Assembly (NCBI RefSeq): GCF_004764705.1
Contig: NZ_SHLX01000003.1
Location: 1 to 64,000, forward strand
Length of the DNA stretch: 64,000 nt
DNA from: Paenibacillus cymbidii
GTDB lineage: Bacteria; Bacillota; Bacilli; Paenibacillales; NBRC-103111
Reading direction: 5' to 3'
Part shown: positions 17,981 through 26,623 of the stretch, in pieces
Layout: each line of letters starts with the position of its first letter
Position numbering within the stretch: position 1 is the first letter of the stretch
The notes under the pieces: model-generated
Databases searched by the model: none
Seen by the model: the letters and a program-made list of their open reading frames with translations, nothing else
What the model was told of the DNA's origin: nothing
Program-made: the position numbers and the translations under genes

Positions 17981-19003
17981 ATGGAAAAAAAACTGCCGCT
18001 GATTGAACATCCGTTTACCTCTTACCCGGTACCAACCGCCATCTTGTCCATCATCCTTCAGAATCAGAACGCGCTCCCATGGCTCTATAACAACTTTATC
18101 CAACTGTATTCGCGCAACATCCGCTTCAACCTCGGTTTTTATCATCACCCGGATTTGCTATTCGCTATTTGTCCGTTCGTGAAGCGGTTTGTGATTCCGA
18201 GAAGCGTGATGAGACGTATGGAGACCGTCGTCGACTGGATGCTGCCGAATCTTGACGACGGGAATTATATCCTGGTGATGGTGAACGGCAAATACATCCC
18301 TGCCTACAAGCAGTATTACCGCAAAGAGCACTTCAATCATCCGGTGTTGATTTATGGCTGCCATGCCGACGAACGCCTGTTTTATGTTGCCGACTTTGCA
18401 ACCGGCAGATATGAGTCGTACACCGCAACCTTTGACGAGATGGACATGGCGTATCGCTCCACCGATCGATTCGAAGGGCTTGACGATTATATCGGGGGCG
18501 TCAATATGCTGCATTATGAGTCGGCCCCTGAATTGTCGGGCATTCGGAGCTATCGGTTCAATACGGAGCTCGTTGTGAAGCTGACGGCCGATTATCTCGA
18601 CTCGCGCGATACGTATCGATTATTCGGGTTCAACAGCGACGATTGCCTCTACGGGATTCGCATTCATCAAGCGCTGGCGGAAAAACTGAACGCATTGGCG
18701 GAGGGGGAGCTGAAGTTTGACGACTTCGGAAAAATCCCCCTCCATGTGTTATGGAACCATAAAATGTGCATGCTGGACCGATTGAAATATATGGGGCAAA
18801 CTAATCTTTTGCAGGTGAGTCCCGAACTGATAGCCCGTTACGAACCTCTGGTGGCGTTGTCGCTCATCAATCGAAATTTATTTCTGAAAATGCAGCTTAC
18901 GGGGCAACGAAGCACCGCAGCCACAATCGCAAAAAATATAACCCAAATCGTTGAAGCGGAACACGACATTTTAACGGAATGGCTGCAATTGAATCGAATG
19001 TAA
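17981..19003 (+). CDS. Papain-like/BtrH-like protein, first copy
   Basis: This 340-aa protein has no signal peptide. Residues 93-150 match the pattern of the BtrH N-terminal/C39-like papain fold: GNYILVMVNGKYIPAYKQYY, then HFNHPVLIYG with His117 and His120 and VADF with Asp138, the usual His/Asp half of the triad. The place where the nucleophilic Cys normally lies (TSYPVPTAILSII, near residue 14) has no Cys, so catalysis may differ or be lost. BtrH transfers an acyl group from a carrier protein to an amine in butirosin synthesis. It is the first gene of the island and is convergent with the carrier-protein gene at 19036. The fold assignment is by pattern only. Confidence 0.55.
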   Translation: MEKKLPLIEHPFTSYPVPTAILSIILQNQNALPWLYNNFIQLYSRNIRFNLGFYHHPDLLFAICPFVKRFVIPRSVMRRMETVVDWMLPNLDDGNYILVMVNGKYIPAYKQYYRKEHFNHPVLIYGCHADERLFYVADFATGRYESYTATFDEMDMAYRSTDRFEGLDDYIGGVNMLHYESAPELSGIRSYRFNTELVVKLTADYLDSRDTYRLFGFNSDDCLYGIRIHQALAEKLNALAEGELKFDDFGKIPLHVLWNHKMCMLDRLKYMGQTNLLQVSPELIARYEPLVALSLINRNLFLKMQLTGQRSTAATIAKNITQIVEAEHDILTEWLQLNRM

Positions 19004-19035
19004 GTACAGGTCGCCAGATACGGAGGGATAACGGA

Positions 19036-19290
19036 TTACCCCAACTTATCGCAGATCAGCAGCGCAATTTGCTGAATCGTGGCAAAATGTTCGAACAACA
19101 ATTCCTCTTCTTCAAACATAATGTTGAACTTCTCTTCCAGTACGACAATCAATTGCACCGATTTGATGGAGTCCAGTCCCAGTTCGCTTAATTTTCGTTC
19201 CGCTGCAATGTCCTCCGAGTGGCCAAGTATGCTTTTAATGACGGTTCCGATGCTTTGCGGCAGATCGGCAATTTCCGAATGGACCTCCAT
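19036..19290 (-). CDS. Acyl/peptidyl carrier protein 1
   Basis: This 84-aa four-helix carrier protein has the phosphopantetheine motif LGLDSIKSVQL with Ser41, followed by the usual acidic helix II (VVLEEKFNI). It lies 6 nt after the AraC gene on the minus strand, so regulator and carrier are co-transcribed, while the other two carriers are on the plus strand. It has no NRPS or PKS domain attached. Confidence 0.88.
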   Translation of the reverse strand: MEVHSEIADLPQSIGTVIKSILGHSEDIAAERKLSELGLDSIKSVQLIVVLEEKFNIMFEEEELLFEHFATIQQIALLICDKLG

Positions 19291-19296
19291 TCCCGC

Positions 19297-20082
19297 TCAC
19301 ACTCCGGCAGCAGCAAATCGGTATTCGGTAGGCGATTGATTGTAGTATTGCTTAAAGAACGAGCAAAACTGCGAAGTCGAAAAATAGCCGAGGTTTGATG
19401 AAATATCTTTTACGCTCAGCGTCGAGTTGGTCAGCAGAAAGGCGGCTTGTTTCATGCGCAGCATCTGAATGTGCTTGATGGGTGAAATTTGGAACACCTT
19501 GGAGTACATATTGCTTAAATAAACGGGATTGCATGGAACCAGTTCGGCCAAATCCGAAAGCGAAATCGGCTTGCAAAAGTTGGCGCGAATGTAGCGGTTG
19601 ATGCGGATCAGCCGCGAGTCCACTTTTCCCGCCAAATCTTGTCCGCGTGGTTCGGTCATGCCCCCGTTGCCTGCCTGGAGCGTATCGAGCAGTTGCTTTA
19701 TGAAGGCGGCCGTTTGCTTCAGAAAGGAAGGCGTAATGGGGCGGTCGGCGATAAAGATCGCATTGATGTCATGAAGCAGGGGGGCGAGCTGCCCTCTGTT
19801 CTCCGCCATGAGCAAGGGCATGGAATGACAGGCTTGAAACGACGGGCCTTTCAAGACCAGGCCTCTTACGGTGACCACATAGGCGCTCCGGTTGCTGATT
19901 TTGAATTTTCTTCCGATTGCGAAACTGCCTTTGTTCAGCGTCTGCCGGGTTCGATTCCATTCCAGGGTGATCGAATCGATAGCTTCGACGAAAATAAGCT
20001 GTTCCTCTCCTGTATGCCATAACTCATGGTGTCGCGGAACAATGGAGATATTGCGTTTGATCGAACAAACCGACAACTCCAC
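19297..20082 (-). CDS. AraC-family regulator of the island
   Basis: This is a protein of about 261 aa. The C-terminal 100 residues hold the two AraC helix-turn-helix motifs: ISLSDLAELVPCNPVYLSNMYSKVFQISPIKHIQMLRM and LSVKDISSNLGYFSTSQFCSFFKQYYNQSP. The N-terminal part (about 1-140) is beta-rich and unassigned, probably a cupin-like sensor. The longest frame begins at GTG 20082 with a weak ribosome site. The best ribosome site nearby (TAAGGAG at 20134-20140) serves ATG 20125 in another frame. It divides the island and probably controls the long + operon. Confidence 0.85.
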   Translation of the reverse strand: MELSVCSIKRNISIVPRHHELWHTGEEQLIFVEAIDSITLEWNRTRQTLNKGSFAIGRKFKISNRSAYVVTVRGLVLKGPSFQACHSMPLLMAENRGQLAPLLHDINAIFIADRPITPSFLKQTAAFIKQLLDTLQAGNGGMTEPRGQDLAGKVDSRLIRINRYIRANFCKPISLSDLAELVPCNPVYLSNMYSKVFQISPIKHIQMLRMKQAAFLLTNSTLSVKDISSNLGYFSTSQFCSFFKQYYNQSPTEYRFAAAGV

Positions 20083-20125
20083 CTTGCACCATCCATTCTT
20101 GGTATACTATGTATACAAAACTCAT
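20024..20125 (-). CDS. Possible 33-aa leader peptide overlapping the AraC start
   Basis: ATG 20125 sits 8 nt after a perfect TAAGGAG and opens a 33-codon frame (begins MSFVYIVYQEWMVQ, ends SATP) that runs past the GTG start of the AraC gene in a different frame. It could be a leader peptide coupling translation, or a frameshift could have detached the true N-terminus of the regulator. Coding reality is uncertain. Confidence 0.3.
   Translation of the reverse strand: MSFVYIVYQEWMVQGGVVGLFDQTQYLHCSATP
20102..20116. promoter_or_regulatory. GTATAC-TAT-GTATAC palindrome
   Basis: A perfect 6-3-6 inverted repeat lies just upstream of the AraC reading frame, inside the leader peptide frame. Its position suits autoregulation by a dimeric protein. 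This is inferred from symmetry. Confidence 0.35.
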
Positions 20126-20225
20126 AAAATATACTCCTTAAAATAACAGAAATGAAATGGCAATTCAAGTCTATGGACAGAACTGTTGATCATTATACAT
20201 TTTATATCCAGATATACATATAGGA

Positions 20226-20254
20226 TTGAGTGAAATAGGCATGTATGGTAATTT
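20226..20254 (+). promoter_or_regulatory. Promoter for the 16-gene + strand operon
   Basis: TTGAGT (20226-20231), 17 nt, TAATTT (20249-20254) with TG one base upstream of the -10 (extended -10). It lies 35 nt before the start of the nucleotidyltransferase-like gene and divergent to AraC. Confidence 0.5.
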
Positions 20255-20289
20255 AAGTTTTATATTCCTGCAACGGAGGGGCAGATGGA

Positions 20290-21357
20290 ATGAGTAACCA
20301 CGCGTTGGAGAAAGAGCTGATTCTTCTGGCGGTTCTAAAAAATCGATCGAATGCGGAAAATAATAGAATAGAGGAAATCGCTGCGAATGAATTGGATTGG
20401 GGATGGATCGGCGGTCAACTTTTACATCATCGGCTGACGGGCTACTTCGTAATTGGTCTTGGACCGCTCGCAGAACAATTGATGCACGAGGAATTCTCGA
20501 AAGCGCTTGAACTCATCATGAAGTCACAAGCACAGCAATTAGCGGAAACGAATCAAATCATTCTGCCGATTCTTAAGCAGTTTGAGGAGAGCGGCATTCC
20601 ATATGCGGCGCTGAAGGGATTGGTATTTAACGCCTCTTTATATGAACCCGGAGAACGGCGTTCGAACGACAGCGATATTCTTGTCATGGAGGATGACCTG
20701 GATCGCCTGGACGCCATTTTACGAAAGAACGGCTACATCCAATCCAATCGGCCAAATGGCGAATTCAAGGAAGCTTCCAGGAAAGAGAAAATGATACAAC
20801 GGATGAATTATCATGACTTGGTTCCGTATGTGAAACAAATCGACGCTGTATTTATGAAGATTCATGAAATTGATATCAACTTTCACATGGATTCCAAGGA
20901 TAACGATATTACCAAAAAGGTGTTTATGCTCGGGACCGAGCGTTATAAAAACGGGCATTATGAGGTAAAGGGTCTGCCATGGGAAACTCATTTGGCGCAG
21001 CTTTGCATTCATTTCTGTCGGGAAGGCACCAGCAGCATATGGAGTTCGGGCCGCCGGGATGTCGTTTTATACAAGATAGTCGATATTGCGAATACAGTAA
21101 GGCTTGCCAAAGACGAAGAGCATCTGTTCCAATGGATATCCCTGATGAAGCAGTTGAGTCTTGATAAAGCATGTTATTATACGCTCCACTATATAGCGCA
21201 ATTTTATCCGCAGCTCCTCTCCCTGCAAATGTTGGCGACTGTCCGGCCTGACGACACAGCGTACTTGGACGAAATTGCAATTGCGGGGGAAGACAGGATC
21301 GTCAAGCGCCAATCGGCGTTTATCGACACGGCTTTCAATCTTACCTATAAAAAATGA
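20290..21357 (+). CDS. Nucleotidyltransferase-fold protein (NTP_transf_5-like)
   Basis: This 355-aa protein starts at ATG 20290, 8 nt after GGAGGGG. Residues 95-145 show the pattern of the uncharacterised NTP_transf_5 family: IPYAALKGLVFNASLYEPGE, then RRSNDSDILVMEDD, where Asp residues in the D.DIL segment normally bind metal. The rest is helical. Such proteins accompany RiPP and NRPS clusters without a firmly known reaction; nucleotidyl transfer to a sugar, amine or carboxylate is possible. It is the first gene of the long operon. Confidence 0.7.
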   Translation: MSNHALEKELILLAVLKNRSNAENNRIEEIAANELDWGWIGGQLLHHRLTGYFVIGLGPLAEQLMHEEFSKALELIMKSQAQQLAETNQIILPILKQFEESGIPYAALKGLVFNASLYEPGERRSNDSDILVMEDDLDRLDAILRKNGYIQSNRPNGEFKEASRKEKMIQRMNYHDLVPYVKQIDAVFMKIHEIDINFHMDSKDNDITKKVFMLGTERYKNGHYEVKGLPWETHLAQLCIHFCREGTSSIWSSGRRDVVLYKIVDIANTVRLAKDEEHLFQWISLMKQLSLDKACYYTLHYIAQFYPQLLSLQMLATVRPDDTAYLDEIAIAGEDRIVKRQSAFIDTAFNLTYKK

Positions 21358-21367
21358 GGTCGCGATC

Positions 21368-22483
21368 ATGATTCGTATGAAAATCCCGATCGCCGAACAA
21401 GCGGAAGCCGCCGACGATTTGGTTCGGCTTGTCGGTTTTGCCTCGGAGAAAATCGTTTCCATCGAAACGCTCGGAGAAGATCTGGTAGTTTCGTTGGAAG
21501 AGGGAGCGAATGAAGAAGATATCGGTTCCAAAATAAAACGAATCCTCAAGCATCGTTCATCCTCAAGCCCGCCTGCGGTTATATGTTCCATCGGGGAAAC
21601 GAGGCGGGAGCGATTTTGTACAGATTTCCCCGAACAATTGGTGAAGCGGTACGGGAACGGTTTGATTGGCCTGAAAGGCGAGGCACTGCGATTGTTTGAT
21701 TACTTTAATGAAAGGTTTCGGGCGTTTGCTCTCGAAGCGGAGGCTGTCGAGAACCAATACCCCACGTTGTTGCCGATATCCGTCTTGGACAAAACCGGGT
21801 ATTTGCGAACCTCGCCGCAATATTCCATGTACGTATGCCATCCCAAGGAAGACGTAGACGACTTGTTGCTGACGAGTAAAGCTGCAGGAGACAAGCGCAT
21901 CAAAGAAATCATTCATGAACCTGAACATGTCCTCTCTCCGGCAGCCTGCTTTCATTGTTATATGGATTTGGAGAAGACAGAACTGGCGCGGCCTTCGGTT
22001 TTTACTTTCTTGCAAAAAGTATTCCGACACGAAGGAAGGATGAATTGGCGCGGTTTTGGCCGGTTATGCGATTATCATGTGAGAGAAATTGTATTTATCG
22101 GCGATGATCGTTTCGTCAGAAAGAAACGAAGCGAATGTATCGAAAAAGTCAAACAACTTGCAGAAGAACTATCCATTGCCTCAAGACTTTGCGTAACGAG
22201 CGATCCTTTTGTCGTGCCGACCATGCAAAAATTCAAACAAATTCAGATGGAAGAAGAAAGCAAACTTGAACTTCAATTGGCTTACGGAAAGGAACAATTT
22301 CTGGCAACCGCCTCCTTCAATTTGCACGGTGCAGCCTTTACATCTCCTTTTCAAATTCAAGTAAAACATATCCCGCATGCGGTAACCGGATGCATCGGAT
22401 TCGGACTGGAAAGATGGGTGCTCGGTTTTATGGCGCAGCATGGAACAAACCCGAACGATTGGAAAAAAATCATCCCTTTGTGA
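21368..22483 (+). CDS. Amino acid:[carrier protein] ligase (class II aaRS homologue)
   Basis: This 371-aa protein resembles truncated seryl-tRNA-synthetase relatives that load an amino acid on a carrier protein instead of a tRNA. Motif 2 is FRHE (219-222) and motif 3 GFGLERW (344-350). The three predicted zinc ligands of that enzyme type are in place: Cys194 (LSPAACFHCY), Glu240 (REIVFIG) and Cys342 (GCIGFGLER). No tRNA-binding coiled-coil arm is seen. The gene immediately downstream encodes a carrier protein, the same pairing known for the Bradyrhizobium and Agrobacterium enzymes, which use Gly or Ala. Here the amino acid is unknown. Strong assignment for an unusual island. Confidence 0.85.
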   Translation: MIRMKIPIAEQAEAADDLVRLVGFASEKIVSIETLGEDLVVSLEEGANEEDIGSKIKRILKHRSSSSPPAVICSIGETRRERFCTDFPEQLVKRYGNGLIGLKGEALRLFDYFNERFRAFALEAEAVENQYPTLLPISVLDKTGYLRTSPQYSMYVCHPKEDVDDLLLTSKAAGDKRIKEIIHEPEHVLSPAACFHCYMDLEKTELARPSVFTFLQKVFRHEGRMNWRGFGRLCDYHVREIVFIGDDRFVRKKRSECIEKVKQLAEELSIASRLCVTSDPFVVPTMQKFKQIQMEEESKLELQLAYGKEQFLATASFNLHGAAFTSPFQIQVKHIPHAVTGCIGFGLERWVLGFMAQHGTNPNDWKKIIPL

Positions 22484-22502
22484 GTGGTAAGGAGAATGAA
22501 GT

Positions 22503-22763
22503 ATGGGGAATGTAGAACAAATTGTTTTGAATAGCTACCGTAAAGTGCTGGAAGATTCGGGAAGGGATACGAATGTATCACTGGATGTCGTCATCGGAAG
22601 AAATACCGGCCTCGATTCGTTAGGATTGGTAAACCTTATGGTAGAGATTGAGGAAGCGCTTGACATTACACTGGAATCCGTATTGATTGAAATCCGGCAA
22701 AGTATCATGTTATTCGAGTTGGTGCCATTGGTGGAACGGGCGCTTAAGGAGTCTATGTCATGA
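22503..22763 (+). CDS. Carrier protein 2, partner of the ligase
   Basis: This 86-aa carrier protein has Ser39 in NTGLDSLGLVNLMVEIEEAL. It starts 19 nt after the amino acid ligase and overlaps the ABC ATPase start by 4 nt (ATGA). Its closeness to the ligase makes it the likely substrate for aminoacylation on phosphopantetheine. No phosphopantetheinyl transferase is encoded in the window, so a housekeeping one must activate it. Confidence 0.88.
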   Translation: MGNVEQIVLNSYRKVLEDSGRDTNVSLDVVIGRNTGLDSLGLVNLMVEIEEALDITLESVLIEIRQSIMLFELVPLVERALKESMS

Positions 22764-23776
22764 GTTTCATAAGCGTGGACAAGATCTCGAAGCAGTTTTT
22801 AATACCCAAAAAGAAGCAAGGTTTTTGGGGATCCGTTCAAGCGTTGTTTTCCACACGACATGAAAGCAAGATGGCCGTTAATCAGATTTCTTTTGCGATT
22901 GAGCGGGGAGAAATGATCGGATTCATTGGGCCGAATGGGGCGGGTAAATCAACCACCATAAAAATGTTGACGGGCATCCTTGTTCCTACATCGGGAGAAA
23001 TAAAAGTGAACGGGAAAATACCAATCAAGCATCGTGAAGAAATGGCTGCCGACATTGGTGTCGTCTTCGGACAGCGGACCCAACTATGGTGGGACTTACC
23101 GCTAATCGAATCGTTTCAGCTTTTGCGTTACATATATAAAATTCCTGCATTGCAGTTTCACAAAAACCTGGCATTTTTAACTGACTTGCTGGATGTGGGC
23201 GAATTTATGAACACACCGGTTCGACAGTTGAGTTTGGGGCAACGAATGAGAGCCGACCTGCTGGCCGCCCTGCTTCACAATCCATCCGTACTCTTTCTGG
23301 ACGAGCCTACAATCGGTTTGGACGCGATTGCCAAGGAACGAATCAGAGAACTGCTAGTTTCAATCAATAAAGAGAAGCATGTCACCGTATTGCTTACGAC
23401 ACATGACATGATCGATATTGAAAAGACGTGCAATAGAATGATCATTATCGACAAAGGCAACAAAGTTTACGATGGCGGCATCGATGAAATTCGGGCCAAC
23501 TATGGCAGAACTCGAACGCTTGTTGTCGATTTTAAACAGTTCCCTCATCTTCCCGCCATTGATGGCGTCACCTCGGTCTCGCAGAACGGGCTGCGGTTCG
23601 AAATCCAATTTGAAAAGAATAAAATATCGGCCTCTCAACTTGTCAGTCTGATTTCCAAACATAATGATCTTATGGATCTTACCGTTCAGGAACCTGAAAT
23701 TGAAGCCATAATCAAAGAAATATACAACAACCCGGCAATAAAAAAAGCCGGCCGCAGTCATGAGACCGCCATATGA
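22760..23776 (+). CDS. ABC exporter ATPase
   Basis: This 338-aa protein has Walker A GPNGAGKST (57-65), signature LSLGQRMRADL, Walker B VLFLDEPTIGLD and H-loop TTHDM, with a C-terminal extension of about 90 aa of the kind found in ATPases that work with DUF990-type ABC-2 permeases. The two permease genes follow directly. The complex probably exports the island's product or gives self-protection. Confidence 0.9.
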   Translation: MSFISVDKISKQFLIPKKKQGFWGSVQALFSTRHESKMAVNQISFAIERGEMIGFIGPNGAGKSTTIKMLTGILVPTSGEIKVNGKIPIKHREEMAADIGVVFGQRTQLWWDLPLIESFQLLRYIYKIPALQFHKNLAFLTDLLDVGEFMNTPVRQLSLGQRMRADLLAALLHNPSVLFLDEPTIGLDAIAKERIRELLVSINKEKHVTVLLTTHDMIDIEKTCNRMIIIDKGNKVYDGGIDEIRANYGRTRTLVVDFKQFPHLPAIDGVTSVSQNGLRFEIQFEKNKISASQLVSLISKHNDLMDLTVQEPEIEAIIKEIYNNPAIKKAGRSHETAI

Positions 23777-24561
23777 GAACCTATGTACAAGTTGCGAAGC
23801 AATCTTTTCACCGAAAGTCTTCCTTCAAGCTTGAATATTATTTGGGGCTATTTGGATCCATCCTGAGTATTTTCATCAGCATTGCCATTTGGAGTGCGGT
23901 ATACGGCTCTTCTTCCCGGATTGCAGACATCAGTCAATCGCAAGCGATTACTTATGCCGTTCTGGCCCTGTTGCTCAGAACCGGGTTAACCATGAACGAA
24001 TTCATTATCGAGAATAAAATCAGAACAGGAGAAATAGCGACTGAACTGATTCGTCCGTACCGTTTTTTAGCCTATCTTTTTTCGATTGTGATCGGCGAAG
24101 TCGGATTCAACATATGGGCCAAAGCAATTCCGCTGGTCTTGATTTGCTTGGTATGCATCCATCTTGACATCTCGAGTTCGTGGCTTCATATCGCTGCATT
24201 TATGATAAGTGTGATGTTCAGTTACTTGCTGTTGTATGTTATCAATTGTATTTTTTGGCTATTGTCGTTTTGGGTACATCAGACGTGGAGTATGATTACG
24301 ATAAAAAACGCCATTTTCCTTCTCGTCTCCGGAGCGACTGTTCCTTATTGGTTTTTGCCCGAATGGCTTGCCCGTATTTTCGAGTGGATGCCTTTCAAAA
24401 CGATTTATTTCAGCCCGTTATCCATTGTCTTGGGTAAAATGTCGAATGGGGACATTTGGAAGCTTTATGGCGAACAAGCGGTTTGGATTCTCGTATTTGC
24501 TGCCGCAGGATTGTGGATGTGGCGAAAAGCCCAGAATAAGCTTGTCATCCAAGGAGGCTAG
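23773..24561 (+). CDS. ABC-2 type permease 1
   Basis: This 262-aa protein has about six hydrophobic helices. The text RTGEIATELIRPYRFLAYLF near residue 95 and a membrane-adjacent C-terminus resemble the first subunit of the three-gene ABC-2 exporters with DUF990 partner. It overlaps the ATPase gene by 4 nt and ends 4 nt before the next start, so it is tightly coupled. Confidence 0.85.
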   Translation: MRTYVQVAKQSFHRKSSFKLEYYLGLFGSILSIFISIAIWSAVYGSSSRIADISQSQAITYAVLALLLRTGLTMNEFIIENKIRTGEIATELIRPYRFLAYLFSIVIGEVGFNIWAKAIPLVLICLVCIHLDISSSWLHIAAFMISVMFSYLLLYVINCIFWLLSFWVHQTWSMITIKNAIFLLVSGATVPYWFLPEWLARIFEWMPFKTIYFSPLSIVLGKMSNGDIWKLYGEQAVWILVFAAAGLWMWRKAQNKLVIQGG

Positions 24562-24565
24562 TCGG

Positions 24566-25378
24566 TTGAAAGGCTTCGGCAGACATTCCGCAATGGAGTA
24601 CGCTGTGTTGTATGTCCGATTTTTAAAAATGATTCTCATGTCTCGCATGGTGTATAAATGGGATACGTTTCTGATCTCGTTCTCCGTGCTGGCCAGAGAA
24701 AGCGTTACAGTAATCACGTTATTTCTCATTCTTGCTCGTTTTCATGACATTCGGGGATGGGATATGCCGGACTTGTTGTTTATGTACAGCTTTGTATTTT
24801 TAACCTACAGCCTTTGCGTGCTTGTATTTACAGGCGTAAGAGACTTCGAAGGGGCTGTCCATCTCGGCGAGTTCGATAGTTACCTGACCAAACCGATTTC
24901 GCCCTTGTTCCATGTTATCGCCAGAAAATCGGATATCATGGCAACATTGGGCCATGGCGGATTGGGAATCCTTCTTTTCGTGTATTCCTTTGATCGGGTC
25001 GGATTTGCGTGGTCGCCGCGAATGGTGCTTATTGTGTTGTGGCTGCTGCTGAGCGGCGTACTTATCCAGGGAGCTCTATTGCTGGTATGTGCCGCCTTAA
25101 CATTCTGGACGACAAAGTCGAGCGAAATTCAAAGCATTTTATTTTATCAGACGAGAGGCTTTATTGCTTACCCGATTTCCATATATCCCAAGGTAATTCA
25201 AGCCATTCTGACCTTCGTCGTGCCCTTGGCATTCGTCAATTATTATCCATCCAAGTACCTGATCAACCAAGAGCAGATGTGGCTTTACCTTTCTCCTCTC
25301 GTGGGGATTGTTTTTTTTGGTTTTGCCTATTCATTATGGCGAAGAGGATTGCTTCAATACAAAAGCACAGGTCATTAA
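24566..25378 (+). CDS. ABC-2 type permease 2 (DUF990-like), TTG start
   Basis: This 270-aa protein has about six membrane helices. The start is TTG 24566, 8 nt after AAGGAGG (24551-24557); the in-frame ATG further down (24594) has no ribosome site and the open frame upstream is shadow of the previous gene. The segment DFEGAVHLGEFDSYLTKPISPLFHVI and VPLAFVNYYPSKYL are typical of the DUF990 permease family. It pairs with the preceding permease and ATPase. Confidence 0.85.
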   Translation: MKGFGRHSAMEYAVLYVRFLKMILMSRMVYKWDTFLISFSVLARESVTVITLFLILARFHDIRGWDMPDLLFMYSFVFLTYSLCVLVFTGVRDFEGAVHLGEFDSYLTKPISPLFHVIARKSDIMATLGHGGLGILLFVYSFDRVGFAWSPRMVLIVLWLLLSGVLIQGALLLVCAALTFWTTKSSEIQSILFYQTRGFIAYPISIYPKVIQAILTFVVPLAFVNYYPSKYLINQEQMWLYLSPLVGIVFFGFAYSLWRRGLLQYKSTGH

Positions 25379-25390
25379 TCGAGGTGGGCC

Positions 25391-26362
25391 ATGGATAAAT
25401 TTGATCTTGTTGTCGCCAAAAAATATGACTTTATTAAGGATTGTCCCGAGCATCAAGTCATTACCTGGATCGAAAGCAACGGAATGGACGCCAGGCTCCT
25501 TTTTCATCGCCAGATTCACGACAGTTTGTCGTTTCTTTATCATTGTTTTCAAGAAGGAGAATACAATTGCAGTTTTTTGTCGGTGGACATATGGCAAGAA
25601 CTTTATGAAGTGTACGGCATAACCAATCAGTCGGATAATTCATTGCTGCTCGACCTTACCGTCGACGACATCATTGAGCGGTTTGGAGTGCCTGTTATGC
25701 TGTCATGCGACAGTTATTACTTGCCATACTCCAAAAATTTCAACCAATCGCACACCGGAACGCGAGTGATTATCCTGAAAGTGGATCCTGACACGAATCG
25801 GTATTTGATCGGGGAAGCGCCTTTTCAAATTTGCGAATGGGTTCAGAAGCCGCTCATTCAGCGATCTCATACAGCGGAACAGCCCGGCAGAGGGTATTTT
25901 CATCTTCCCCGTCTGTCTTCAATGAATGCGAATCCAATGGAAACAACGCATCTTGTCGAGCGGTTGAAGGAGCAGTTGTTGAAGGTCCTCAGCGTAGATT
26001 CGGACAGAATCCTTCAAGATTTGCTCCAGGAACTGCCTGCGTTGCTGCTGCAAAATGCCACCGTTTTCGTGCTGGAATGTTGCATGCATCTTCAAGCGGG
26101 ATGGATCAAGATGGCGAAGTTTCTGGAATGGCTGCAATCGTCATCCGGCAGGGACGAGAAGTTGATCGAGGAGGTTTACGGGTTGGTTTATGCTTGGCAA
26201 CGATTGCAGTTGGATTACGTGAAGATGGCAAAAAAGCCCGGTCCTCTCGGGGAACTGCTGTGTCACAGGCTTGACAACCTCCGCAAACAAGAGTGTTCGT
26301 GTTACCGTTCCCTGATGATTTATCTCCAGGAGTTGAAAACGATTCATGTCGGACGATCGTAG
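25391..26362 (+). CDS. Papain-like/BtrH-like protein, second copy
   Basis: This 323-aa protein has no signal peptide. Near the N-terminus, KDCPEHQVITWIES offers a candidate nucleophile Cys18. Residues 103-145 repeat the pattern of the first copy: MLSCDSYYLPYSKNFNQSHTG with His121, then RVIIL and YLIGE with Glu142. So this copy may keep a Cys-His-acid triad that the first copy lacks. The C-terminal half is helical and unassigned. It overlaps the following carrier-protein gene by 17 nt, pointing to functional pairing. Amide formation from a carrier-bound acyl group, as by BtrH, is the inferred role. Confidence 0.55.
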   Translation: MDKFDLVVAKKYDFIKDCPEHQVITWIESNGMDARLLFHRQIHDSLSFLYHCFQEGEYNCSFLSVDIWQELYEVYGITNQSDNSLLLDLTVDDIIERFGVPVMLSCDSYYLPYSKNFNQSHTGTRVIILKVDPDTNRYLIGEAPFQICEWVQKPLIQRSHTAEQPGRGYFHLPRLSSMNANPMETTHLVERLKEQLLKVLSVDSDRILQDLLQELPALLLQNATVFVLECCMHLQAGWIKMAKFLEWLQSSSGRDEKLIEEVYGLVYAWQRLQLDYVKMAKKPGPLGELLCHRLDNLRKQECSCYRSLMIYLQELKTIHVGRS

Positions 26363-26582
26363 TCAGTTGGTGGAGTTGGTTTCGGCAATTGTCAAGAATC
26401 ATTTGGGCTTGCAAAATGACATCGCGGCTACAACGGATTTAAAGCAGTGCGGCTTGGATTCCATTACCTTCATTCAAATTGTGGTCGATATTGAAACGAG
26501 TTTGGCGATTACATTTGCGGATTCCGACTTGATTTCGGATCGTATGGGCACGATCGATCAAATCGTAACGTGCATTCGGTAG
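26346..26582 (+). CDS. Carrier protein 3
   Basis: This 78-aa carrier protein has Ser39 in KQCGLDSITFIQIVVDIE. It starts inside the end of the second BtrH-like gene and precedes the aminotransferase. The three carriers of the island differ clearly outside the GLDS motif, suggesting separate partners. Confidence 0.88.
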   Translation: MSDDRSQLVELVSAIVKNHLGLQNDIAATTDLKQCGLDSITFIQIVVDIETSLAITFADSDLISDRMGTIDQIVTCIR

Positions 26583-26623
26583 CAACGGAGAGCAAAACAT
26601 CAGTAAAAGGAAAGGTGAAACTT

